Shown: positions 1 to 12,290, counted from the first letter of the stretch. The stretch: DNA of 64,000 bases from Pyrrhosoma nymphula (GCA_963573305.1 OY754338.1:16180192-16244191); one strand, 5' to 3'. Translations and numbers: made by a program. Notes: generated by a model from the letters alone, not told the origin.

Positions 1-1739
1 GCCATGATTTGTATCCATCATATCATTCTATTTTGAATGCCAAAAAGACTACTTATCCGGATGGTATTGAAATCGCAGAGAAGAAATGTGAAGTTAAACT
101 GCAATCCTTGTTGCACCACACTTGCTCGAGGCTACTACAATTTTTGCCGATATTTTCAGGTAGTTATTTAAATGTGTGTTAATTTATATATATATAATTT
201 TTTACATTTGTTTATGAATTTTACCCTTATTTATATGAGGTGAATACTCTCTCATTTGTAAATGGGGATTTGATGGCAGTTCCGGTCATTCGCCATACAA
301 GCAAAAGTGGGAAGAAAGTGATACGGATGATCATAGCCTTTTTGTAACATCACTAGTTCCCCTACGACTGACTAGAAAGACTGTGGGGGGAGAAATTTCC
401 ATAGCTTGGAAGAACAAGCATCCTTCTTCTGCTCGGTTCTGCAGGCCCATAAGGCTTCAATGGGCCCACGAGTCCACAGAAAAATCAAGAGAAGAAGAGG
501 ATTATGTAAATTTACAAATCTCCACCTTACAACCATATCATCAGGGATTCTTCAACATTGACTTCACCATGCTGTTGACAATGATTGATGGAAAAGTTAG
601 TTAAACATTAGGGCTGTGGTATAATTTTTACGAACTTTTACGGCTTGTTACATTTATATGTATTTTTCAGGTCTGTTCAGCATTAACGAAATAATCAGCA
701 ATGGTATGCCATATTTGCCGAGCAAAAATATCGGAAATGAATAATCTTAGTGAGATTGGGAAAAAACGAGCCGATCCAAATACATATCGTTTTGGGTTGT
801 CAACTTTACATTGCTATATTAGATTTTTTGAATGTATTTTACATATAGCATATCGTTTACCCTTTAAAAGATGGAGGGTAAGTTTAAGTCATATAATTAA
901 AAAAAAAATAAAAGGCGAATAGGTGGCAGATTGGCCCTGTATCATTTTTATTATTTTTCGGATCGTATTTCCAGGTACAAGATAAAAAGGAAAAGATAAT
1001 GCTAATGGAAAGAAAGAATGTACTTCAGGAGAAATTTAAAAGTAAAATGGGTTTATTAATTGATGTACCAAAGCCAAAATATGGCACATCGAATGATGGC
1101 AACACAGCTAGGCGCTTTTTCAAAAGTGCCCGCCTATCAGCTGAAATTACTGGTAAGGATCCATTTATTTTACAAAATTCTTCTTTTACTTCAACACTTT
1201 TCACATGAAATAACGTAGAAAATTGATTTTCAGGGGTAGAAGAAGAACTTGTCATGAAATTTTCAAATATTTTGAGAGCTTTGTCATGCGGCCTTTCAAT
1301 TGATCCCTTAAAATTTAAAGAATATTGTATGGACACGGCAAAATTTTATGTTAAACATTATGAGTGGTTCTACATGCCACCCACAGTACATAAAGTTCTG
1401 CTGCATGGTGCAGATGTCATTCAGTCAGCTCTTCTTCCAATTGGAGAGCTTTCGGAGGATGCCCAGGAATCGCGGAATAGGGATATAAGAAATTATCGTG
1501 AGCATCACGCAAGAAAAATTTCAAGATTCCACACGAATGAGGACGTTTTCCGTAGACTTATCCTGACCTCTGATCCATTCCTCAGTACATTAGGTGCTGA
1601 ATTAAATAAATACCGTGGCCTAAAAGATTTGCCTAAAGAGGTCCGTGAGCTCTTGCAAGTATATCCTGACTCAGCGAGTGAATACGAGGAAGAGGAGTGG
1701 AATTCAGGAGAATCAGATTTGGAATTATATACATTGTAA
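1..1739 (+). pseudogene. Transib/RAG1-like transposase, intron-containing copy, left-truncated by the window
   Basis: Five exon-like blocks (1-about 167, about 241-595, 671-877, 975-1152, 1234-1739) read as one protein when GT...AG introns 596-670, 878-974 and 1153-1233 are removed; the first junction is less certain. Landmarks are KWGFDGSSGHSPYKQ, ARFCRPIRLQ, MIDGK/VCSALT, STLHCYIRFFEC, NDGNTARRFF and IGELSEDAQES. By eye these follow the order of the RAG1 catalytic core (DGMGDVSEKHG, a Cys-containing block, ALHCDIGN, MNGNFARKLM, SEGNESGNK). The protein resembles the transposase remnant at 44200-46303, which is inside a proven Transib. An in-frame TAA at 692-694 interrupts an otherwise open frame, so this is a recently disabled copy or a pseudogene. 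The C-terminus is acidic and stops at 1737. No terminal repeat is seen downstream. Family assignment is inference from motif order plus the second copy. Confidence 0.7.
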
Positions 1740-2134
1740 ATTTAATAAGATACTAAGTATTTTTTCATTAAAATAAATGAGTTAATTTGTACTTAAAACA
1801 GTTTTCATATTTATTTAATAATTACTTACTTTTTAGTTTCAGCGACACTACCTCTGCTAGCTGATAATCGCAATCAGTTTAACATTAGAATCATTTCCCC
1901 CAACTGCTTTACATTCACCCATTTTTTTAAAATTATTTATTAATTTAAAGGTCTAGAAGTCATATTATACAAATACTTTATATATATTTGCATATTTAAT
2001 AATAACAGGCGTTTTCTATGAAGTATCCTCATTATCGGTTAATTTAGCATTTAAATTCTCAATATCTTCTTAAATAATTATTTTTTGTTGAAAATAACAG
2101 CAGAAATGAACTAAGCGCGTCTTAAAACATACAA
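1740..2134. other. AT-rich spacer
   Basis: There is no open frame or repeat that I can support here. Two AATAAA-like signals lie just after the transposase stop (for example near 1770) and could serve as polyadenylation signals. Confidence 0.4.
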
Positions 2135-2562
2135 ATGACAATTTTCAAAGTAATCCGACAAAAATCTGATTTTTGTCCCTATTTTCGCGATCCGGACCAC
2201 TGTGCAACGTGCACAGACTGTGATTCCAATTTGACAATAAAACATATACTGAGAGACTGCAGGAAGTACCAAGATATCCGGAACCGGCTCAAAATTTCTG
2301 GAGAACTAAAAACTATTTTGGGTGATAACCCAAAGGAAATTGACAAAGTTTTGATATTCCTCCGCGAGACCAATCTCATCACAAAAATATGACCAGATTT
2401 CCCCAATTAATACGTTACTCCCATGATATATTGTGCATAGATAGACCTATAACAGCAAACGAGTGAATAGTTTTGTTATGAGTACTGTTCATGTATAAGC
2501 ATACGAAGGTGCGATATGACCTAAGTTGTCGATGCACCTTAAACTAAACCTACCTACCTACC
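2135..2562 (+). pseudogene. 5'-truncated LINE: ORF2 C-terminal zinc-finger tail plus 3' UTR
   Basis: The 85-aa frame 2135-2392 carries a CxxC...H...C cluster (CATCTDC, then IKHILRDCRKY) and ends FLRETNLITKI. This matches the C-terminal tail of the full-length LINE at 37176-42939, which has CDYCDC, IRHILTECDKY and FLKETGLFQKI. The 3' UTR is related too: 'tgacctaagttgtcgatgca' here resembles 'tgacctagccgtcgacgca' there. It ends in a short ACCT repeat (about 2548-2562), the usual kind of 3' terminus for these elements. Only the last few hundred bases are present, which is typical 5' truncation by target-primed reverse transcription. The two copies are clearly diverged and are probably different subfamilies. 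Confidence 0.75.
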
Positions 2563-2703
2563 TCTTTCATTTCATTAAAACAATTTATTTATGTCGACAT
2601 TTTATTTATAAAATTGACATTTGTCGTTACTCTCCTCCAAGATATTTTCAGTACATTCATCATTAATGTTTAGATTTTCCTCATATTAATAATGAGGTAT
2701 TAT

Positions 2704-5465
2704 TTAAGGACACTCACTATTGTCAATGAATATATTGTTTAAAATATCATTCTCATTACTCTCTTCGATCTCTTCATTTTCAATATAAGGAACATTTGTG
2801 CAGCTTTCGCCATTACAATTTAGACATAACCGAGTACATTTTAAGCCATGTTTACGACAGCCAAACAAGTTACCACACCCGGTATCACAGCGACATGAAT
2901 TTTTTTCGGAAATCTCAAAGGGTATCATTGGATCTTTTGAATAAACTGCTTCTAGGCCATCTTGACCCATTTGCCAACCGTACTCGAGTGCGTTCAATTG
3001 ATTTCCGAACCATGCTTGGATTTGTAAATAGCATCTTAAACTGTGCTCGGCAGCTGCACTTTCAGTTGGTGGCAACTTTTCAAGCTTAAACGAGGATTTA
3101 ATTACTGACCTTTCAAAATGTAAGTATCGTAGATCATTAAATGAAAACTCCGTTTTAGCTTTTTTCTCTAAATATATATCGGATTTTGTTAAATATTACG
3201 CTTTAATAATTTTGTTACCGCTGTCAATTATTTTTTTCACGATCGGCAGAAAAGTAATTGAAACAGGAAGAAAGATCTATTAAAATTCGAGGATCTAAGC
3301 AATCTAAAATTTTATTTTTACCTACATTGTAGAAAGTTGAGGTTGTGTCACAACTTGTGAAAACATATAAAAAAGCAATAATTTTTTTCAATTCTTGGTA
3401 TTTAAAACTGTTACTGTTGAAAAATTGGTTGGGTTTTTTTCCTGCTGTAATTATATGATAATTTTTTTTGTTGTCTTCAGCCAATTGTGATAAAATAACT
3501 AATAAATCGGTATCGTTGCCAACAATTATAACGTTCTTTTCATATTTTTCGATGTCCATAGCAGTTCGCACAATTAAAACATCCGCATCTTCATCAGCTT
3601 GTTTAATTATAAAACCTGCCGATATACACGATATGCCGAACGATGCCGATATTTAATTATAAAACCTGCAGTAATGTACTGAACAATTCAATCAGTTGCT
3701 GTTTATTGTTTCTGTTTGTTAAAAATTCATTAGATTTTAGAGCGATTTTCGTATTTTCAGTAATGTTCAGCTCGCGTCCGAAACCATCACTTTGCCGACG
3801 GAGACGTTCAGCTTTTTTTGTTCCCTCTTTTTCATACCCATCGAACACTATAACGCTATTCTTAACTAAATGTTTCTTTACATAATCAGTATATAACTTT
3901 AAAATAATCTCCATCGACTGATTTGTTAGCGACGAAATTTGGTGTAGTAAAAAGCCGCCATCGACAGCATGAACAGCGGGTGCCCACACAGGACATTCAG
4001 CAACATGGTGAAACTTGTCAGCAAACGCACTTTTATTTGTTTTTCTCATACCAGCCTCGTCAAACAGGGAAAGAGGATGTGGAGCCAATTCATGACGTAA
4101 AAAATACTTCATATCGTTCTTTTCTGTAACAGTAAGAGAGATGCGCAGAAATATTAGCAATGGCTGAACTGTGACGGTTTTTCCATTAATTTTTATATTA
4201 TTAAACATGCCACTCAAAGGTAAGACTTTACTTTTTCTTTTAAACTTTATATCACAAATTGTTTTTCAATAATTATTTTCTAATAAAGTTAAACCAACTT
4301 CATAAACTTAATGGCAATTGATGGTAGAATTTCCGATAAGGCCAGAATAAATGGAATGGACTTTGGAAGTAGTTGGAAAGGGATCATGCTCCTCATAAAA
4401 ATTAAATAATAGTTGCAAATCAGACGCATCTCTCTTAATCCTACTAACACGGCTGTCCACGTGTTGTTCGCTACTTTCATAAGTGCAACAACAAAACTTC
4501 TCCATCTCATTGCATATCTCTAATAAAATTTTTGTACAAGCAATCCATTTTGCTACTGTACTCTCATTTATGCCACGTCCGCGGGTCAAACAACCAACAC
4601 ATTTCATGAAACGCATGAGCTCTTGCTCAATCGCCATGTCGGACCACACACCGCACCAAAATGTTTCACTTCGCCTAATTGTGAAATAGCCTTGATTTGC
4701 AAATTGATCATAAACTGCAGAGCCAACTACCGCTCGTAGTTTTAGCATGTCCTGATAGTAAAGAACAGCCGACTTAGCGTTATTATTGTGTCCAGTCGAA
4801 TGAAAATATGGTAACATTTGTTTAATGCAGTTCAAATGTAAATGAAAATCTCCTGACCGCTCTGCATGATAAAAATGTAAAATTATTACAACAGATTGGA
4901 AATACTGTAAAAAAAGTTGAGCTGTTGGACCGTTCTTTTGCAAATCTCCTACTTGAGCATTGAATTTAGGTTGTACTGCTATAAAAAAAGGATTATCACT
5001 AAAATCTGACTCGGTGAATTCTACTTTGTCTTTTAAATTATAAATAAATTGTAACTTGTCATCCGAAAAAGTGCATTTATTAATTATTCGACCCCCTCAT
5101 GCAACCAAATTTAATAAGTGTCCTCTAATTGAGCGGGCAAAAGCATATCCTGACAGTGCTTTCTCGGCAGAATTATCAGCGTATAGTAGACAAAAAGCTT
5201 CTTTTAATCCACTTCCATCCATAAAATAACCAATGCAACCCAAGAAAGACATCAATGTATGAAAGCCTAAATAATAAGTGAGGTGAATTTGGTTCAGATA
5301 TCTCTGTTTGAAGTGGGTGAAAATCGCGAAAACGAGTGCGAGACGAAAGCTCACCTTTATCCATATAGAGAAATGATATAAAATTTGGCGATGTTGGAAA
5401 TGTCTACCTAGTTGGCCGCGAGGTGACACGCAATTAACTTCGAAAACAACGGTTCCGAAATACAT
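2704..5465 (-). pseudogene. Uncharacterised mobile-element-type protein with FEN/XPG-like nuclease block and Cys-rich C-terminus
   Basis: Several minus-strand blocks follow in order: 5465-5097 (MSFLGCIGYFMDGSGLKEAF), 4943-4308 (RRSETFWCGVWSDMAIEQEL), 4217-3657 (IVFDGYEKEGTKKAERLRR), about 3620-3224 (ADEDADVLIV, then VGNDTDLLVIL and FTSCDTTSTFYNVGK) and about 3180-2704 (LPPTESAAAEHSLR, then CRCDTGCGNLFGCRKHGLKC). I recognise this as a multi-taxon family of uncharacterised, repeat-associated proteins. My inference is that the acidic motifs FDGY, ADEDAD, NDTD and the GCD-like SCDTTS correspond to the FEN1/XPG 5'-nuclease core, and the tail to a CXC/tesmin-like Cys cluster. Blocks lie in different frames, with at least one stop between the nuclease and tail blocks. 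Some gaps could be introns, but decay is more likely. A 32-bp spacer between two copies of 'gcaggttttataattaaa' interrupts the nuclease block near 3603-3670. Confidence 0.6.
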
Positions 5466-5470
5466 TTTAA

Positions 5471-7935
5471 TTTATTCACTATAAACTACTGACACATTTT
5501 GTCAATAATAATTCCTAACTAGGGCTGGTATTATTACTGAGTAAATAAATTAAACAGATATTTTTTACGAGTTCATAGACGTCAATGGTGCTTGTTTATT
5601 TTGAAATTATTAATAGTTTTCTGACTGTAATTATTTGGTAGAATATTGATCGATTCTTATATGAAAGTCGTCGGCCGAAATTAGTTTGAATGGTTTGAGT
5701 TCTGCATTGTTGCTATGCTATTTTTAAAGTTGTTTAGTAAACAGTTTTGCGTGGTGCCAGATGAAACATTCCTTACGATAAATTCTTCTGATTTATATTT
5801 TGAAGATGAATTCAAGGAGTGATGTTTGTATTCCATATTCTCCTGCATAAGTCTGTATTAACTTCTTCCGCGCCATCTCAGAATTTATCTTCTATTGAGG
5901 TAACCATTATTCCTTTACTTCAATCCAAATTATTTATTACAAATTTTTGTTTGCGGTTCCATTCGGGGCTAACAGTTTTTCTTTTTCCAGTGTGCATATA
6001 GGACCGAAAGCTATTTATACATTTCATCTGGGATGCCTGATGGACGACTTGAGAAACAAATGACGTTCATTATCCATAAAAGAAATGCTAATGCTGATTG
6101 GAAAGAGGAGTTCGCCGGGACAGCGGAGACATCCCAGTCATTAGTCTTACATTAATATTGTTACGGAGTTGGCATCTTATGTTCCCTTTACATTACTAGG
6201 GCTGAATGAAGGTTAACATAGAAGCTATTAAGTACTTGCGTTCACACGATTTCCAGTTATATGTAGTAGGAATCCTGGTGGCCTCTGTTGAAGAGTAAGG
6301 AATTACCAAAAAAACTGAAGCAACCTACTGAGCAGTGTTCACATTTCATACCTGTCGATAATGTTAATTGAATCTATTCATCTTCCCTTGAATAATCTCT
6401 TCAGCGAATTATTCCAGAAGAATTTCCCCTCCAGTGTAGCGCTGCCGTCTTTCTGCTTGACCCTCCAGTTTCTTCACTTTTATAAAAATCACGATTTCAA
6501 ACAAATTCCGTTCAAACGTATTTAACATACCGCTAATCTTCGCTAACCCTAGTTACTCAAGCATGGTGAACAAGTTTAATTAGAATGGCAATTAAAATGA
6601 GTCTACACGGCGAATTTCTTGCAATCATGCGAGTTACTAGCGTAAAAAGCCAAGGATGCAAACGGGACACGACGGTGCGACGCAAGGGAGATTTACTGGT
6701 TATCAAGTTGCAGGATACAACGTTTGAAGTTTTGGGAAGAAATCAACAAAAACCTTTCTTTGATTGTATTCTAAAATTAAAGTGCGACGAGGAAGTAAAA
6801 AGAAAGCAGCCGTATGAGCCGGGAGCAGAGCCAGAGTGTGATCGAGTGTCTTACGTGGAGGAAGAAACGGGGACCTGGTGCGCTGGACGTCGAGGGAAGA
6901 GGGAGTAGCCGGTTGATTACAGTGGAAAAATACATTTTTTTTAAACTCTTTGATGATAAAAAAAACCGTCTCATTGTTTCCCCGGATCCAGATATTCTAC
7001 ACCGGTGTTCACGCCAGTGAGCATTCATTTGTTTTCCGGAAATTTAGTGCCAAAGGGCGCAGAAACCTTGAGCGGCGAGAGACGAGTCACCCCGTGGTTT
7101 TCAAGAGCTGAATGCTACACCCGGCAGTAACTCCTAGAACAGCTGCCAATCAGACGCCGCAGTGAAGCAGTGGTCGCAGTCAGTCGCTTACCAATCTTAA
7201 ATTTATTCCAGTAACTATGATTCAGAATAAATTACTGTGTAACGAGAAACGATATCCTGCCCTTACCTATGGATTGTGTGTGCAGTATCGACCGAAGAAC
7301 TGTGGTCAGAAGTGGGATAGCTGCTGCTGGGGTATGAAATTATTCTTCTAGGGAATGGTAGAGATAGAAATATTGATAGCAGAGATAGGTGAGCTGTTGG
7401 GTAATCCAAGGAGAAATTGTGTTACGCTATGGTCACGGTAGTTACGAACTAACAGTATTAGAATTAAATCACGGGTTATTGTGTTTGTTCTTACCCGCGA
7501 AATGAAACAAATAGAGAAAATGAAGAGAGTGGGAGTGGAGATAGGGCAGAGACCACGATCCTAATTATTTTTAACCTTACCCATATTTCGAATCCGGAAG
7601 TTGTAGCAATATGGAGGTCACATTTTAGAAGAAAATGAAGGGGTAAAACCAGCACATTGTGAAAATTAAACAACTACAATTTCGTAACCCTGAACATGAT
7701 TGCGGAAGGAAAAAGTAATCCGTAAACTCTTGGGCACCATTCCCAGTGAAAGGAAACGATACTTTGGATAAGTTGTTGCGCAGTTAGACACGTGTTTCAG
7801 TGACGAATGTATCACTGCGGCATATCTCTTTCAATTAAGAAAGAGAGAGCAGCAACTGAAAGAAACCCAGCAAGAATTATTCACGGATGTCGAGCGTCTC
7901 GTTCATTTATCTTACCCAATTGTCCTTCAGAAATT
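5471..7935. other. Unassigned region
   Basis: No family-level match was recognised. Open frames of 60-107 codons (for example 6585-6908 +) show no domain. Part of 6.9-7.9 kb may be the 5' region or LTR of the gypsy element that starts at about 7.9 kb, but I could not find a repeated LTR sequence to prove it. Confidence 0.3.
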
Positions 7936-10800
7936 TCTACAATAAATCATCAGGGAGATGTTCACGAACTCGATTGCGGACCCAGATGTCATGCAGGCTG
8001 AATAAAAAAAAACGGAAGCTGAGGTGGTGAGATACGCCCTTGCGGTGGAAGGGGCAAATATTGCCACTCGTGTATTCCCTAGATCCCAATAAGCAAACAG
8101 CTTTGGGTAATAATACGCGGGACGAAGAACTCCGAGTGGATGTGGAGCGCATCTTAAGAAATGTACATAGTTAGAGGTGAACGAGAGGGCCACAACAAAC
8201 ACGTGTGCTGGAATTGCAATAGGGATGGCCACATGCAAAGGGATTGTGAACAGAAAACCAGGAGCAGAGGGCTTATCTCGGAACCTCGCCAAGCGGGAAA
8301 CGAGGTGGGGTTACACAGGACGCCACAGTCTAGCCCTGGAAGCAGGTCCCAAAGTAGTGGTATGGGTGTACAGGCGAAATAACAAAAGTCAGCTAGCCAA
8401 AGAAGCAATAGGAAATCATGGAGAATGCGATATTTTTGTGGACACGGGGACATCTAGATCTATAAACAAGCGCGATTGGTCCGACGAGCAGAAGATCCGT
8501 AAGCTAAGTCATTAAAGACTGCAAACTGTTACCGGTGAGACGTCCCAAGTATACGGTGAAATAATGATAGCGGCACAAATCATTGCAAATAATTTCCTAG
8601 AAGCGGATGTCACAGATGATTGTGTTCTATGTCTGGATTTGGAAGGAGTTGACTCGAAGAGGCTGAAGAGTCATGAGATATGGAAGCATAGAATTCCCTC
8701 TTTTCTTTGGAAAAATTATGTCTGGAACTGGACGCGCAACGTGTCATTAAGGAGGTTGTCAACGACACCTCAGGGTATTTATCCACGCCTGAGAGGGTTG
8801 ACCGACCTTCTCAAGGAATTCCTGGATGTATTTTCCACCAGGGCATTGGAGTACAGAATACGGAGATAATCAAGCATCAAATCAATTCTGGAGAGAAGAC
8901 GCCGGTTCGACAACCCCCTAGGCGTGCACCGCAAGCCAGTGAAGAGGAGGCAAGGGCAATGATGGAGGTCATGCACAGGAACGGGATAATTGATCTTTAT
9001 GTCAGCCCATGGGACTCGCCAGTCGTGCTGGTAAGAAAAAAAGATGATAGTTCAAGATTCAGCGTCGACTTCCGAAAATTGAGTGAGGTAACTAAGAAAG
9101 GCAGCCACCAATTACCGCGCATTGATGGCACTCATGATTTCTCGTTCGGGGCGGTGTTCTTGCCTACCTTGGATATGAATAGCGGTTACTGGCAGGTTGA
9201 AATGGAGGAAGGAGATCGCGAGAAGACGGTTTTTTCAGCGGGGACCGGGCTACCAAAATTCAAAATAATGCCTTTCGATTTGTGATATGCACCTGCAACA
9301 TTGCAAAGACTGATGGACAATGTACATAGGGGTTTGACATGGAGGACACGCTTTCTTGACCTATATGGCGCCATTGTGTTCGGAGAAAGTACATTTTAAG
9401 AGCTCCTGACGAGACTTAGAGAGGTGTTCCAATATCTACGTGGGACATATCTCATGTTAAATCCTGGGAAATGAACATTGCTCCGGGAACGAAAAACTTT
9501 CTTCGGGATTTAATATCGGTCAATGGGACCGTAAACGACCAAGAAAAATCAAAGCAGAGGGGGATTGGTCGGTACCTAAGGATAAGCATGAAATAAGATC
9601 ATTTATAGGCTTATGTGCGTTCTACCACGAATTTATCAAGGGTTTTTCTAACATCGTGGGATGTTTACATGAACTCACGGGAAATGGACCCTGGGGTGTC
9701 AACGCGTTTTTGAGGACCTGAAACTGCCTTTGTTGGCGCCTATAATATCCCAAGTACGGTGAACCACTCATTGTCGACACTGATGCAAGCAAAGAAGGGA
9801 TCGGCTGGATCCTATACCAACACATTAATGGGGATGAAAACGTGATCGCGTATTACAGTAGAAGACTATCAAAATCGGCGAGAAATTATTGTATCACCCA
9901 GAAGGACATATTGGCTATAATGGACGTGACAAAATATTTCTTGTATTTCCACAAGTACTTTTATGGGTAGGAGTTTCTAATAAGAACCGACCGTGCGGAA
10001 TTAAAGTGGCCGCATCAATTCAAGAGCCCAGAATGGAAGGTCGCCGCGTGGATTGAACGTCTACAAACGTCTAACTTAAAAAAAGAAACTCGAAGAGCGC
10101 ATACAAAGGCCAACGCGCTCTCTAGAAGACCTTGAGAAGGTGACTATCGTCATTGTTCCAGACTCGAAGGGCAAGAAGGCCTTGACTACTGCGAGGCGAA
10201 TCCGATTGGAAGCGATAGACGGGTGGACAAAAGAAGAGTTAAGGTCGGGACAATAAGCCGACAAAGATATTGGTCCCCTCATTCAATGGTTGGAAGCGGG
10301 TAAACGCGCTGACTGGGGTTGACATTTCGGGAATCATCAGGATCACCAAATCCTATTGGGTTCAAAGGGAATAATTTTTCATGGACGGTGGCTTTCTGAA
10401 GTGGAGTTGGGAGCTACCTGGCGGTGAGACATGTTACAATCAATTGATGTTAAGGTCCAAAAGTCGTGATTTTCTCTCTGATTGGGTACCAGGTGGACAT
10501 CTTCGTATTATTAAAACATTGGATAAGATTCGCGAAACCTGTTATTGGTTAGGGTGTAGGGATGATCTTGAGCAATGGTGCCGAAAATGCAAGCATCTCT
10601 GCGACACAAAACAACCCCACACCCGGAAATGTGCTGCGAAACAGGTTTATAATGTTAGGGAGCCATTCGAACGAGTCGCAATCGGCGTGGCAGGACCATT
10701 CTCTGGGTGAAGAATTGATAACAAACACGCCATGGTAGTGCCTATCAACTGTCAACAAGCTATATACACACCTAGAATCCCTCCAAATCAAATTGAATGA
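7936..10800 (+). pseudogene. Decayed Ty3/gypsy-type LTR retrotransposon gag-pol
   Basis: Domains appear in gag-pol order over several frames. A gag tail (EVVRYALAVEGANIATR, about 8021) is followed by a CCHC zinc knuckle CWNCNRDGHMQRDC (about 8206-8250) and a protease core FVDTGTS (about 8437). Reverse transcriptase has VVLVRKKDDSSRFSVDFRKL and LDMNSGYWQVEM (about 9020-9200). RNase H has VDTDASKEGIGWIL and AYYSRRLSKSARNY (about 9775-9890). The integrase HHCC region includes CRKC (about 10590), then AIGVAGPF. Key residues are damaged: the expected FLDD box reads FLDLYGAIVFG, and the integrase segment has Gly where the family has its first catalytic Asp. Many stops and frameshifts are present, so this is a fossil. 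No LTR pair or target duplication was found. Confidence 0.75.
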
Positions 10801-10859
10801 GATACGTAAACTTTGCAAGGAATGAGGAAGAGCAGAAATAGTTGCTTTCCATTACAAAG

Positions 10860-12290
10860 GTAAGGTATGTTACCGAACCATCCACGAAATATGGTCTGGT
10901 GTGGAATTACTGGTGTGTTATGGAGATGATAATGGAGAAGAACTTGGTGTTGACGTCCCTACTTAATATAAGACTGTCGAAAGAGAACGGGAGATGGGAA
11001 AGATAAGGACGACTCAACTCCATTCTCAGTCCGATAGCATGGTCAAGAGATTTGATGAGCAATTGAGGAAAATCTCTCATAGATAGTGAACAGAGTGATT
11101 GGGATCGCAATTGTTAGTGGCAATTGGTGACTTCAATGACAAAATAGGTAAAAAGAGCGACATATCACAAACAAGAATTTACATATCACATGGTAGTAGT
11201 ACATACATAATAGGAATAGAAACTTTTTGGGGCAGTGTGCAGCAAGGCATAATATGCTTGTAAAAAGTACATTTTATCCTAACGAACGAATCCATTTGGG
11301 AATATGGAGGAAACATGGGGCTAATGAAGTTACTCAAATAGACCATGTACTCATATATATAAGAATATTCATCCAGTTAGGATATTCGAAGACTAGAGAG
11401 CCGAACTGTGATTTTCACCACTACTTGGTTAAGGCCCAGGTACATGAGAATTTAGTAAGGATGCAGAAAAAAGTCCAAAACCACTTTGAAGAAGTGGGAT
11501 GTAGACAAATTAATTAGAAAGCCTGAACTGAGAAAGAAGTATGGAAGTAAATTTCGCAGGAGACTGCAGGATCGTAAGACGGATGATGTAAAAGATATTG
11601 AAGGAGAATAGAGTGAACTCGAAAGTATCTTAAAAGAAGTAGCCCACGAAGTAATTGAAGAGAAGAGAGCTAACAGTAATGAAGATTGGCTTGACGATAA
11701 ATGTATCTACTAAATATATATCAGGTAAAAATAAAGCCAGAGAAGAATGATCCAAAGAGAAACTAGGATATGTTGTGAGGATTACTGGGAAAGAAGAAAT
11801 ATACTTATCACGATGTGGTAGAAAAAGAAGAGACAAATGCAATGAACAGTGCAATAGACAAAGCGAAGAAATAAATTCTACAAAGCAGTGGATGAACAAA
11901 ATAAGGGATTTCAATCGATTATGAATGGTTGTAAAAATAAAGAGGGGAAGATATAGTAGGTCCATAAAGGCTCTGAGGCTACAGTGGCTAGGACATATTG
12001 AAATAATAAATGGGACTGCCATGCAAAAGAGGAAGCTAACTGGAGAAATATATGTGCGAAGGAAGAGAGTACGACCTAGGCTGACATGGTTAGAAGAGGT
12101 AATGCAAAAGAGGAAGCTAAATGGAGAAATATATGTGCGAAGGAAGAGAGTACGACCTAGGCTGACATAGAAGAGGTAAATAATGATTTCGATAGGTTGA
12201 TAGTGGTAGACTGGAGGAGGAAGATGTACAGCAGAGAGTAATTGAGGTGTATTGTGCAGGAGGCCAAAGATCACCTCGAACTGTAGCACC
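10860..12290 (+). pseudogene. Decayed RTE-like non-LTR retrotransposon (endonuclease and C-terminal remnants)
   Basis: The endonuclease region includes LVAIGDFNDKIGK (about 11113), IDHVLIYIRIF and CDFHHYLVKAQV (about 11340-11440). These match the order VGDFNAKVG, QIDHVLI and CDSDHYLVKAK seen in RTE/BovB-type (craniofacial-development-protein-2-like) proteins; the catalytic SDH has become FHH. Linker remnants follow (SELESILKEVAHEVIEEKR, about 11608). The typical C-terminal block is ALRLQWLGHIE (about 11968), RKRVRPRLTWLEEV and VDWRRK (about 12205). Reverse-transcriptase motifs are not recognisable, so the middle is deleted or decayed. The region is purine-rich, which explains a long opposite-strand frame at 11630-12289 that I do not count as a gene. 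Confidence 0.6.
12021..12173 (+). repeat. 81-bp tandem duplication inside the RTE-like remnant
   Basis: A segment starting 'atgcaaaagaggaagcta' at 12021 recurs at 12102 with a period of 81 bp (27 codons). The reading frame is therefore kept and the motif EIYVRRKRVRPRLT appears twice. The second copy is nearly identical to the first, so the duplication is young relative to the decay around it. Confidence 0.85.

Noticed and set aside
11630..12289. 219-codon minus-strand frame
   Set aside because: It lies opposite the purine-rich RTE-like remnant and has no domain; it is a shadow frame.
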